Assembly (NCBI GenBank): GCA_050260095.1
Contig: JBLNBQ010000001.1
Span: 1 to 11,987, forward strand
DNA: 11,987 nt
Reading direction: 5' to 3'
DNA from: JBLNBQ01 sp050260095
GTDB taxonomy: Bacteria > Bacillota > UBA5301 > DYFA01
Within the stretch, counting starts at the first letter, position 1. The number at the start of each line of letters is the position of its first letter. Below are positions 5,689 through 11,987 of the stretch, one piece after another. The notes under the pieces are model-generated. The model made no database searches, was not told the DNA's origin, and saw only the letters and a program-made list of their open reading frames with translations. Made by a program: the position numbers and the translations under genes.

Positions 5689-5701
5689 ACCATTTCTCCT
5701 T

Positions 5702-6220
5702 TCAGCCTATCGACGGCTTGTAGTCCGGAGGGATGCGAATCCAACCCTTGACCTGGCCGTAGTCTGCGAACGCCAGTAGGTGCGAACTGTCTTCCTCCTC
5801 GAACTTCAGGAGCATCTCCCGCCAGCGGGGCAGCCTCACGGCCCGCAGACTGCGGATCCCGGTCTCGATCATGGCTTGGAGGGTGGCGAGGCTGATCCGA
5901 TAGATGTGCTCGTCTTGCATGACCTCCGTGTTGACCGGGGTGGTCAGCGCCGTGGGCGGCCGGGTCGGCATCGGGATGCCATGGGTCATCAGTTCCTTCT
6001 CCATCTGGGAGATCTCGCTGTCGATGATGCCCAGCCCCACGGTCAGGAGGGCCTTGAGGTCGACGTCGTTGGCGAAGATCTGGAAGATGTCGACGAGTTG
6101 GCGGTAGTCGTAGCGGGAGGCCAGACCGCTCCACATGGCGTAGACCTCGCCAGCCACCAGCCCCTTCTGTTGCTGGGCGGTGCTTTGCGTCCCCAGCAGT
6201 TGGTCGATCACGGAGGGCAT
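5702..6220 (-). CDS. DUF3231 family protein (first of a tandem pair)
   Basis: 172 residues, exactly the length of its downstream paralogue. Shared pattern: VAGEVYAMWSGLASRYDYRQ, DVDLKALLTVGLGIIDSEIS, the linker HGIPMPTRPP, and the end YGQVKGWIRIPPDY. The conserved GEV-x3-W and KGW-PP motifs support DUF3231; the domain is mainly alpha-helical and probably cytoplasmic or spore-associated. GAGGTGA lies five bases before the ATG at 6220. The 240 bases upstream show no clear sigma-A promoter, so a sporulation sigma factor is possible but not demonstrated. Divergence from the second copy is considerable, mainly in the last third, which suggests an old duplication rather than a recent one. Confidence 0.85.
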   Translation of the reverse strand: MPSVIDQLLGTQSTAQQQKGLVAGEVYAMWSGLASRYDYRQLVDIFQIFANDVDLKALLTVGLGIIDSEISQMEKELMTHGIPMPTRPPTALTTPVNTEVMQDEHIYRISLATLQAMIETGIRSLRAVRLPRWREMLLKFEEEDSSHLLAFADYGQVKGWIRIPPDYKPSIG

Positions 6221-6461
6221 AGTCTCACCTCAGGCTTAGTCTGTCTTTCGGTTCTACCGTTCACGCGGTTCCGCCCTCCGGGGAGAGAGGTAAGTCTTTA
6301 CAGACGTGCCAGCATCATCCGGATCGGGTTGGGGCTCTGGCCATCGTCTCGTCGAACCTCCTCGCCGCTTGCTCCCCGACGCCCTCCAGCAGGTGGCCGC
6401 TCGGGAAGGATCCGCTTCACGGCCGGGGTCTTCCGGCGATGCCCAGGCTGGAGGCCGTCAA

Positions 6462-7020
6462 GTGAACAGGGATACGGACGACTTCGATCAGTTGGAGAAG
6501 AGATGGGCAGAGGCGAAAGCGGAGATTGGGGAAGTCCGGCGGAAAGAGGCTGCACGCCGGGAAGCGCTTGAAGCGGCGAAGCGGCAGGCGCTCCAAACGA
6601 TAGAAGACGATGCCGCCCGGCATCTGCGCGAACAAGCGGAAGACTTCGCCGCCCGGAAGCAGGAGACGGCGGACCTTTCGGCGAGGCTCGCCGAGCGTCA
6701 AGGCCTGGCAAACCGGCGCGACGAACATCGCGACGCTCGTGGTGTGGGGGCCGACCCTGGGCTTTCTGACCAGGCGCTGGGACGGGATCTACGAGAAGCC
6801 CCGGCATCGCCAGCGCGTCAAGGCCCTTTGCCGGCCGATGCAGGTCGTCTTGAGCCCCTCGCCGGAGCAGACGGCGCAGGGGCTGCCAGCCAGCCCCCGG
6901 CCGTCTGTTCCGGACGGTCAGGTTGGTCAGGCGGGTCCGGCGCCCGGTGCACCGGCGCACGCGGGTCAGGCTCACGAACAAGTGACGGTCAGTGCGCCTC
7001 CAGGCTCAGTTGCCACGTGA
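6462..7020 (+). pseudogene. Charged helical protein gene with an apparent frameshift
   Basis: GTG at 6462 has GGAGG seven bases upstream and opens a charged helix (DQLEKRWAEAKAEIGEVRRK and similar up to ARLAERQGL), probably a coiled coil. After about 6705 this frame becomes low-complexity and its third positions drop to roughly half G/C. The next frame takes over with strongly G/C third positions and aromatic-rich sequence (TNIATLVVWGPTLGFLTRRW, DGIYEKPRHRQRVKALCRPM), followed by a Pro/Gly/Ala-rich tail ending at the TGA at 7018-7020. A one-base insertion near 6700-6712 would explain the switch; joined, it gives about 185 residues with a possible short membrane-seeking segment. If the present frame is used, translation continues to 7049. 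No family is recognised. The 3' end overlaps the convergent VOC gene by ~30 bases. Confidence 0.55.
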
Positions 7021-7402
7021 CGCCGAACTTGTCGGTGACCATCGCATAGGCGGGGCTCCAAAAAGTCTTCTGCAGCTCCATCAGGACCCGCCCACCGTCG
7101 CTCAGCCGGCCGTAGACCGCCCTCAATTTCGGTTCGTCTGTGAAGAGCACCGCAATCGCCAGTTGATCGCCGAGGGTGAAAGGGCGGCCGGGAAAGGTGT
7201 CGGAGAAGAAGAGCAGGTTCCCTTCGACTTCGATCTCCGCGTGCAGCACGCGGCGGCGCGCCTCCTCGGGCAGCGGGGACTCCGGATTCGGCATGTCGCC
7301 GAACCGCATGACGCCCTTGTTCTTTGCCCCGAAGACCTCGACGTAGAAGTCCACCGCTTCGGCGGCATTTCCATTCAGGGTGATGTAGGGGACGAACTTC
7401 AC
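6989..7402 (-). CDS. PhnB-like VOC (glyoxalase/bleomycin-resistance fold) family protein
   Basis: 137 residues with the PhnB/3-demethylubiquinone-methyltransferase-like VOC pattern: KFVPYITLNGNAAEAVDFYV at the start, then VFGAK, RVLHAEIEVEGNLLFFSDTF, AIAVLFTDEP and the C-terminal FWSPAYAMVTDKFGVTWQL. These proteins are small cytoplasmic beta-alpha-beta-beta-beta modules that usually dimerise; members have varied or unknown reactions. H and E residues of the H-x-E-x-E type (LHAEIEVEG) are present but metal binding is not certain. GTG at 7402 is preferred over an in-frame ATG at 7450 because AGGAGG lies about eight bases upstream and the homologous start is KFVPYI. It has its own upstream promoter, so it is probably a single transcription unit. 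Confidence 0.85.
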   Translation of the reverse strand: MKFVPYITLNGNAAEAVDFYVEVFGAKNKGVMRFGDMPNPESPLPEEARRRVLHAEIEVEGNLLFFSDTFPGRPFTLGDQLAIAVLFTDEPKLRAVYGRLSDGGRVLMELQKTFWSPAYAMVTDKFGVTWQLSLEAH

Positions 7403-7485
7403 CGCGCCTACCTCCTTTTCGTCGCGACAGGCATCACTGCGTCGCGCCATCGCCTAGTCTGCCCGTCCAGCGCGGCCAAGTGACT

Positions 7486-7502
7486 CAGGCGTCGCACGCC
7501 TG
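7486..7502 (-). repeat. Hairpin in the leader of the VOC gene
   Basis: A perfect 6-bp stem, CAGGCG and CGCCTG, with a 5-base loop. If the promoter at 7526-7555 is right, it lies near the start of a ~115-base leader, about 15 bases after transcription start. No T run follows on the minus strand. It may stabilise the message or simply be chance. Confidence 0.4.
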
Positions 7503-7525
7503 GTTTGGGTCAGGCCGAGAGATTT

Positions 7526-7555
7526 AGTGTACGATTCTTACTCCATGTTTGTCAA
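7526..7555 (-). promoter_or_regulatory. Sigma-A-type promoter for the VOC gene
   Basis: On the minus strand a perfect TTGACA (7555-7550) is followed after 18 bases by TACACT (7531-7526), four of six matches to TATAAT. It lies in a short AT-rich patch in otherwise GC-rich DNA. Transcription would start near 7518 and run into the VOC gene at 7402. Confidence 0.6.
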
Positions 7556-7587
7556 CAACGTCCCGAATCCGGCGCCCGGCCGCGCGC

Positions 7588-7618
7588 AGAAGAAGAGGGC
7601 GCCGGACTGCTCCGGCGC
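7588..7618 (-). terminator. Hairpin terminator downstream of the AOR-family gene
   Basis: On the minus strand a perfect 8-bp stem (GCGCCGGA with TCCGGCGC, loop GCAG) is followed by the pyrimidine run CCTCTTCTTCT. It lies about 50 bases after the stop of the oxidoreductase gene at 7666, and before the promoter of the VOC gene, so it separates the two transcription units. The T run is broken by C, so termination may be partial. Confidence 0.6.
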
Positions 7619-7665
7619 TCTCCGAACGGCCTTGGTGTTCGGCTTGGCAGCTGGATTTGCGGGGC

Positions 7666-9756
7666 TTACGCGGGCAACAGGCCCTTCTTGCCCAGCTCGT
7701 CGGCGACGTAGCCCAGCCCGAGGCGCTCCAGGGTGGCCCGGGTCGGGGCGCCGGTCTTCTTATCCCAGCCGAGTTCCTCGTAGAACATGTCCTTCGCCAC
7801 TTCCGTGTCGGCCTTATCCATCTTGTAATGGCCCGGCGTGAAGGGCGCCTTGTCTTCCGGCCAGTTGAAGGCCCACTCCGGCACCGTGTCGTGCTTCTCC
7901 CGCATCTCGACCGTGCCCCAGTCGCGGATGGTGAGCGCCCGGTGGAGGTTGAAGAGCCGTTCGCCGACCCGGTCCAACTCCTCCATGGACTTCTGGTCGC
8001 CGGTCGCCAGGCTGTAGAACTGCGCCTCCAGCGTGATGTCGCCCTCGTAGTTCCGGGACTTCAGCGGCGAGGGGATCAGCGGCCACATCCAGCCGCAGAG
8101 CGTCAGGGAGTCGTACAGCTCCTTGCGGACCACGGCGAAGACGGCGTACTTGGCCTTGGCGCGGTTCATCGGGGTGTAGTTGTTCGCCGGGTCGATGGCC
8201 TCGGCGCCCCACCACTTGGCGGCGATCTTCTTCTGCACCGGCGTCGGCAGGCCGCAGGCCAGGAAGTTGGAGTGGGCGTGGTTCTGCGCGTCGCGGTTGT
8301 ACGGGAGGTTGACCAAAAGGCCGACCTGGCCGCCGTTCTCGTGCGCGTGGTGCTTCGTGGTGCCCTTGCCCCAATAGAGGATGTTGTGGTCCTCGAAGTA
8401 CTCCTTAGGGAAGTGCCACTTCTCGGCGTGGCGCCCGGAGCCTTCGCCCAGCATCGTGCCGAGTTCGCCTTCCTTGAACGCGATCCGCCGGTAGATGTCG
8501 AGCAGGAACTCGGGATCGCCCTTCTCGAACTTGTCGAACGGGATCGACTTGTACTCCTTCTCCGGGACGTTCTTCTTGATTAGGCCAGACTCATACAGGT
8601 ACTTGAAGTCGCGCTGGAGCTGGCCGTAGTTGCACCAGACGCCGTAGTCGTCGGCCAGGTGCTTGCCGAGGACGTTGGCCTCCAGCCCCGTCATCTCATC
8701 GGGGAAGGACTTGAACCAGCTCTTGCCGCCCCACCCGACGCAGGTGTTGGCGGCGTATCGGCTCACGCCGTACTTGGCCTCGACCGACGGCACGTCGACG
8801 TGGATGTGGCAGCGGATCGGGCACGACGGGCAGCCGCCCATGCGGACGGTGAACTTCTCGGCGATCGGGCCCAGGTCCATGATGGCCTTCATGGTCCGGA
8901 AGCCCATCCGGTTGAGGTCCTCCGGACGGCACTCGCCGGTCTCGACCGGCGGGTTGGCCGCGCCCCAGTAGAGGCCCTTGCGGGAGGTCCAGCGGACGCC
9001 CGGCGAGGAGTACTCCGCCCAGGGCTGCGGGGTGGACGGCACGACGTGCTGGTTGTTGGCGCCAAGGAGCGAGAGGCAGTACTGGTTCAGTTCCTTCCAG
9101 GCCTTCTTGTCCGCGGCGATCTTGACCGACCCGGTGCCCCGGACGGCGATGGCCTTGAGCTTCTTGGAACCCATCACGCCGCCGACGCCGCCGGCCGAGT
9201 GCGAGTTGCTGTTGATCACGACCGACATCCGGACCATGTTCTCGCCGGCCTGGCCGATGGCGGCCACCTGCGTCTCGGGGCCCATCTCCTGGCAGATCGC
9301 CTCGGTCGCCCGGTAGATGCCGTTGCCCCAGAGGTGGGCGGCGTCGCGGATCTCCACCTTGTCGTCCATGATCGCAAGGTAGACCGGTTTTGGCGATTTG
9401 CCCTCGATGATGACGTTGTCCCAGCCGGCGTACTTGAGTTCGGCGCCCCAGTGCCCGCCCATGTGGCCGGTGCCGACCGACTCCACCGGGTAGGTGGTCG
9501 GGAAGATGGTGGTGATGGAGGTGCGGCCGCCGCAGGGCGCGCCGGTTCCGGTCAGCGGGCCCACCCCGAAGATGATCTTGTTGGCTTCGTCGAAGCCCTT
9601 GGTGCCGGCCGGGACCTCGTCCCAGAGCACCTTGTAGGCGACGCCCGTGCCGCCGAGGTAGTCCTTGTACTTGGCGATCGTATCTTCCACCGTGATGTTG
9701 CCGGTGGTGAGGTTCACGCGGAGGGTTTTACCTGTCCATCCGCCATACGTTGCCAT
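7666..9756 (-). CDS. Tungsten-type aldehyde ferredoxin oxidoreductase family enzyme
   Basis: 696 residues, longer than classic AOR (~600) and close to YdhV/BamB-type members. The family transfers electrons between a bis-pterin tungsten (or molybdenum) centre and one [4Fe-4S] cluster. Seen: N-terminal cofactor segments GPLTGTGAPCGGRTS (66-80), the HWGAELKYAGWDNVIIEGKS stretch (102-121) and IGQAGENMVR...GVMGSKKLKAIAV (167-205); cluster ligands C309, C312 and C316 (CPSCPIRC) and C554 in DSLTLC, with D549 five residues before it as in Pyrococcus AOR. The usual AAGRGG is replaced by SAGGVGG (187-193). AGGAGG lies nine bases before the ATG at 9756, 16 bases after the iron-sulfur gene's stop. No signal peptide. 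Substrate (aldehyde, aromatic acid or thioester) cannot be told. Confidence 0.92.
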   Translation of the reverse strand: MATYGGWTGKTLRVNLTTGNITVEDTIAKYKDYLGGTGVAYKVLWDEVPAGTKGFDEANKIIFGVGPLTGTGAPCGGRTSITTIFPTTYPVESVGTGHMGGHWGAELKYAGWDNVIIEGKSPKPVYLAIMDDKVEIRDAAHLWGNGIYRATEAICQEMGPETQVAAIGQAGENMVRMSVVINSNSHSAGGVGGVMGSKKLKAIAVRGTGSVKIAADKKAWKELNQYCLSLLGANNQHVVPSTPQPWAEYSSPGVRWTSRKGLYWGAANPPVETGECRPEDLNRMGFRTMKAIMDLGPIAEKFTVRMGGCPSCPIRCHIHVDVPSVEAKYGVSRYAANTCVGWGGKSWFKSFPDEMTGLEANVLGKHLADDYGVWCNYGQLQRDFKYLYESGLIKKNVPEKEYKSIPFDKFEKGDPEFLLDIYRRIAFKEGELGTMLGEGSGRHAEKWHFPKEYFEDHNILYWGKGTTKHHAHENGGQVGLLVNLPYNRDAQNHAHSNFLACGLPTPVQKKIAAKWWGAEAIDPANNYTPMNRAKAKYAVFAVVRKELYDSLTLCGWMWPLIPSPLKSRNYEGDITLEAQFYSLATGDQKSMEELDRVGERLFNLHRALTIRDWGTVEMREKHDTVPEWAFNWPEDKAPFTPGHYKMDKADTEVAKDMFYEELGWDKKTGAPTRATLERLGLGYVADELGKKGLLPA

Positions 9757-9772
9757 TCGTGCTTACCTCCTC

Positions 9773-10501
9773 TCAGTGGCAGCTGTCGCAGCCGGCCGAT
9801 GCAAAGTCCTTCGCCGCGGGCAACCCGGCCTGGCGGATGGGCACCGCCTTCGTCAGGTCGCGCCAGGAGACGTAGAGGAGCGCCATGGTGGGGCAGGCCT
9901 CGACGCACTGCGGCTTGCCGCCACAGAGGAAGCACTTCGTCGCCTTCCCGGCTTCGGGGTCGAAGGTCATCATATCCCACGGGCAGGCGCGCTGGCAGAT
10001 CTTGCAGCCCTTGCACTTCTCCGGGTCGACCACCCGGGCGCCGGTCTTCTCGTCCATGACGATGGCGTCGTTCGGGCAAGCGGTGGCGCAGGGAACGGGG
10101 TGGGGGCACTGCTTGCAGGTGTCCTGGATGAGCCGGAAGTTGCCGAACTCGCCGGCCGACCGCTCCATGCCAGCCTGCTGGCCGCGCGGGCCGAAGTTGT
10201 AGTTGCGGGAGACCTTGATCCGGGCGAGAGACGGGGAAGCCTTGCCGTCGTTGTACTCGCTGCACGCCAGTTCACAGCGCTTGCAGCCGGTGCAGCGGGT
10301 GGGGTCTGCCACCAGCACGCCCTGGGCGTTCTCGAGGATCACCAGGGGGGCCGTGCCCGCCTTCCGGGCGAGCGTGCCGATGACTGAGAGGCCGACCGCC
10401 GTGCCCAGGGTGGCCTTGAGAAAGCCGCGCCGGGTCGTCTCGGCCGACAGTCCGAGGTAGTGGACGATTCGGTCAAACAGTTCCTGGTCTGTACTGGCCA
10501 T
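9773..10501 (-). CDS. Tat-signal protein with four [4Fe-4S] clusters, electron-transfer partner
   Basis: 242 residues. A twin-arginine signal TTRRGFLKA (R24-R25) is followed by a hydrophobic stretch (TLGTAVGLSVIGTLA) and a likely cleavage region near AGTA. Four cysteine groups bind [4Fe-4S]: C70/73/76/80, C129/132/138/142, C163/166/169/173 and C190/193/199/203, the layout of NrfC/DmsB/HybA-type subunits. The protein ends in GCDSCH, a CxxCH motif at residues 238-242. The ATG at 10501 is chosen because GGAGGG lies nine bases upstream; a frame open to 10702 extends it with unlikely sequence. It is co-transcribed with the AOR-family gene and most likely carries its electrons. A Tat partner for a signal-less catalytic subunit suggests co-export or a membrane-facing position; both are inference. 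Confidence 0.88.
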   Translation of the reverse strand: MASTDQELFDRIVHYLGLSAETTRRGFLKATLGTAVGLSVIGTLARKAGTAPLVILENAQGVLVADPTRCTGCKRCELACSEYNDGKASPSLARIKVSRNYNFGPRGQQAGMERSAGEFGNFRLIQDTCKQCPHPVPCATACPNDAIVMDEKTGARVVDPEKCKGCKICQRACPWDMMTFDPEAGKATKCFLCGGKPQCVEACPTMALLYVSWRDLTKAVPIRQAGLPAAKDFASAGCDSCH

Positions 10502-10715
10502 TAGCCAAATCCCTCCTTTTGAGTCCCCGCTTGGCGACAGCGCGGGTCCACTTCCTTTCAAGGTAACCGTTTGAATGGCAATACCCTCCACAGACGTCAT
10601 GAACCGGACGAGTTCTGGAATTAACGGGACATAACTGGGAATGATTGGGAGCGCCTGTCCCGAATCTCCGTCGCGCCTGGCAGGAATGAAAAGCCCTGGC
10701 ACAAACTAATCACGT
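10502..10715. promoter_or_regulatory. Divergent intergenic region with a dyad operator candidate
   Basis: 214 bases between the divergent redox operon and the sugar-acid kinase. A perfect inverted repeat CGGGACA (10625-10631) / TGTCCCG (10656-10662) has centres 31 bp apart, about three helical turns. A further imperfect hairpin (CCCCGC ... GCGCGGG, 10525-10547) is just upstream of the iron-sulfur gene. No convincing sigma-A promoter was found on either strand. A shared regulator for both directions is possible but not shown. Confidence 0.4.
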
Positions 10716-11987
10716 ATGAATGAACGACAGATGGACGAACGATTCGGGATCATTGCCGACGACCTCACCGGGGCGGGCGACACCGCTGTGCAGTTCGCCG
10801 GGCTGGGATTGCCCAGCCTGGTGGTCTTCGGCGACTTGGCGCTGCCGGAAGGGACCCGGGCGGTGGCGGTCGACAGCGACAGCCGGCGGCTTTCCGATGC
10901 TGAGGCGGGGGCGGCTGCGGGGGCGGGCGCCGAGCTCTCCCGGCGGCTGGGAGCGACGCGGTTCTACAAGAAGGTCGACTCGGTGCTGCGGGGACACCTC
11001 GGCCCCGAACTCGACGCGGTCATGGACGCCGTGGGCGCCCGGGCGGCGCTGGTGGCGCCGGCCTTCCCGGCCAACGGGCGCCTGACCGCGGGGGGATACC
11101 ACCTGGTAAGGGGGGTGCCGGTGGCCGAGACCGAGACGGCGCTGGATCCGGTGACGCCGGTCACCGAATCGCACCTGCCGACCCTTCTCACGGAAACCAG
11201 TCGCCGCCGGGTGGGGCATCTGCCCTTGCGGTTGTATATGGGCGGTCTGCCGGCCGTGCGCGCTGAGGTGGACCGGCTATCGGCCGTCGGCGCGACGGTG
11301 GTCGTGTGCGACGCGACGACCGACCGCCACCTCGAGCTTTTGGCCGAACTGCTGTGGGAGGACCGTTCCCTGCTCGGCTGCGGTGCGGCTGGCTTGGGGC
11401 GGGCGCTTGCGGTGCGCTTTGCCACAGCCGTCGGGGCCGTGGCCGGGGCCAACGAGCCCGATCGGGCTGCTACCCACCGGCCCGTACTGGTGCTGGCCGG
11501 CAGCCGGTCGAAGGTGACCGTCGCCCAGGTGGAGGCGTTTGCGGCTACCGGTGCGGTTTTGATGCCGGTGGAGCCGGAGGAGTTGCTGAGTGCCCGGGCG
11601 CCCGGCGCGTTGGCGGAGGTTGCGGCGCGGGCCGCCAGGGAGCTGGCAGCGGGTCGCAGCGTCGCCATCCATCTCTCCTTCACCACGCCCGTCCGCACCG
11701 AGCTCAGCCACCTGCTGGCGGCGGCGCTCGGGGAGATCGGCGCGGCGGCGCTGGCCGCAGCGCCTGCCACCGCGGGCCTCGTGCTGACCGGCGGCGATAC
11801 GGCCCGGGCCGTCTGCCGGGCCTTGGGAGCGCAGGCCATCGCAGTGAAGCGGGAGTTCTGCCCGGCGGTTCCTCTCGGCACCCTGGTCGGGGGGAGCTTC
11901 CCGGGGCTCGGGGTGGTGCCGAAGAGCGGCGGGTTCGGCGACCCCGGCGCCTTGGCCGCGGCGGCTTCGGCCCTGGCTGCCCTGGGT
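10716..11987 (+). CDS. Four-carbon acid sugar kinase (DUF1537/OtnK-DtnK family), C-terminus just beyond window
   Basis: Phosphorylates a sugar acid such as erythronate or threonate with ATP in a catabolic pathway. 424 codons are visible of about 430. N-domain: IIADDLTGAGDTAVQF (12-27), YKKVDSVLRGHLGPEL (84-99) and APAFPANGRLTAGGYHLVRG (114-133). C-domain: VLAGSRSKVTVAQ (259-271), VLTGGDTARAVCRALG (356-371), PLGTLVGG and the end signature PGLGVVPKSGGFGD, where the nucleotide-binding part lies. The start is uncertain: ATG at 10716 or 10731 are both in frame and neither has a clear ribosome binding site. It is divergent from the redox operon. No neighbouring dehydrogenase or isomerase is visible, so the specific acid cannot be named. 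It is not truncated by mutation, only by the window. Confidence 0.93.
   Translation, partial: MNERQMDERFGIIADDLTGAGDTAVQFAGLGLPSLVVFGDLALPEGTRAVAVDSDSRRLSDAEAGAAAGAGAELSRRLGATRFYKKVDSVLRGHLGPELDAVMDAVGARAALVAPAFPANGRLTAGGYHLVRGVPVAETETALDPVTPVTESHLPTLLTETSRRRVGHLPLRLYMGGLPAVRAEVDRLSAVGATVVVCDATTDRHLELLAELLWEDRSLLGCGAAGLGRALAVRFATAVGAVAGANEPDRAATHRPVLVLAGSRSKVTVAQVEAFAATGAVLMPVEPEELLSARAPGALAEVAARAARELAAGRSVAIHLSFTTPVRTELSHLLAAALGEIGAAALAAAPATAGLVLTGGDTARAVCRALGAQAIAVKREFCPAVPLGTLVGGSFPGLGVVPKSGGFGDPGALAAAASALAALG

Noticed and set aside
6306..6461. An upstream extension of the charged helical gene to ATG 6306
   Set aside because: The GTG at 6462 has a good GGAGG site, and the extra 52 residues are low-complexity.
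8659..10059. A 466-codon plus-strand frame over the redox operon
   Set aside because: It is the antisense shadow of the AOR-family and iron-sulfur genes, with low-complexity composition.
10697..10713. A sigma-54 promoter (TGGCAC) before the kinase
   Set aside because: The -24 element is present, but the required GC of the -12 element is missing at the correct spacing.
10964..11881. A 305-codon minus-strand frame rich in Ser, Ala and Thr
   Set aside because: It is antisense to the well-supported sugar-acid kinase and has no domain pattern.

Overview
The window is GC-rich bacterial DNA. Two tandem DUF3231 genes and strong AGGAGG-type ribosome binding sites point to a GC-rich, probably anaerobic, spore-forming Bacillota lineage; this is an inference from gene content. 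The window holds two kinds of DNA that meet at a broken tRNA gene near 4981-5025.

Left of that point (1-4980) looks like the end of an integrated mobile element. It carries five closely spaced minus-strand genes: a zinc-ribbon/DUF4145 protein, a small charged helical protein, a PD-(D/E)XK nuclease-like protein, a DUF4236-TPR membrane protein now split by a frameshift, and a small unknown protein. An IS21-family insertion sequence (1-~1401, open at the window edge) has cut into the last of these and supplies its present C-terminal tail. The IS end carries five tandem ~21-bp repeats with a 23-24 bp period. The tRNA remnant is the 3' half of a tRNA-Thr(CGT), from anticodon loop to CCA. It has no 5' half and is followed by a Rho-independent terminator. 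That is what the attR side of a tyrosine-recombinase integration into a tRNA 3' end looks like, so the DNA to the right should be chromosome.

Right of the junction: two paralogous DUF3231 genes (minus), a GTG-started charged helical gene with an apparent frameshift (plus), a PhnB/VOC-type small protein with its own promoter (minus), and a two-gene redox operon (minus). The operon encodes a Tat-signal protein with four [4Fe-4S] clusters and a tungsten-type aldehyde:ferredoxin-oxidoreductase-family catalytic subunit, and it ends in a hairpin terminator. Divergent from it, a four-carbon acid sugar kinase (DUF1537/OtnK-DtnK family) runs to within a few residues of its expected end at the right window edge.

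The AOR-family enzyme and its iron-sulfur partner should form one electron-transferring unit. The kinase is probably a separate carbon-acid catabolic unit sharing the divergent intergenic region. The five-gene cassette between IS21 and the attachment site is the best candidate for an undescribed system; its composition (nuclease fold, DUF4145, zinc ribbon, membrane-anchored TPR) resembles mobile defence cargo, but no function can be proven from sequence alone.
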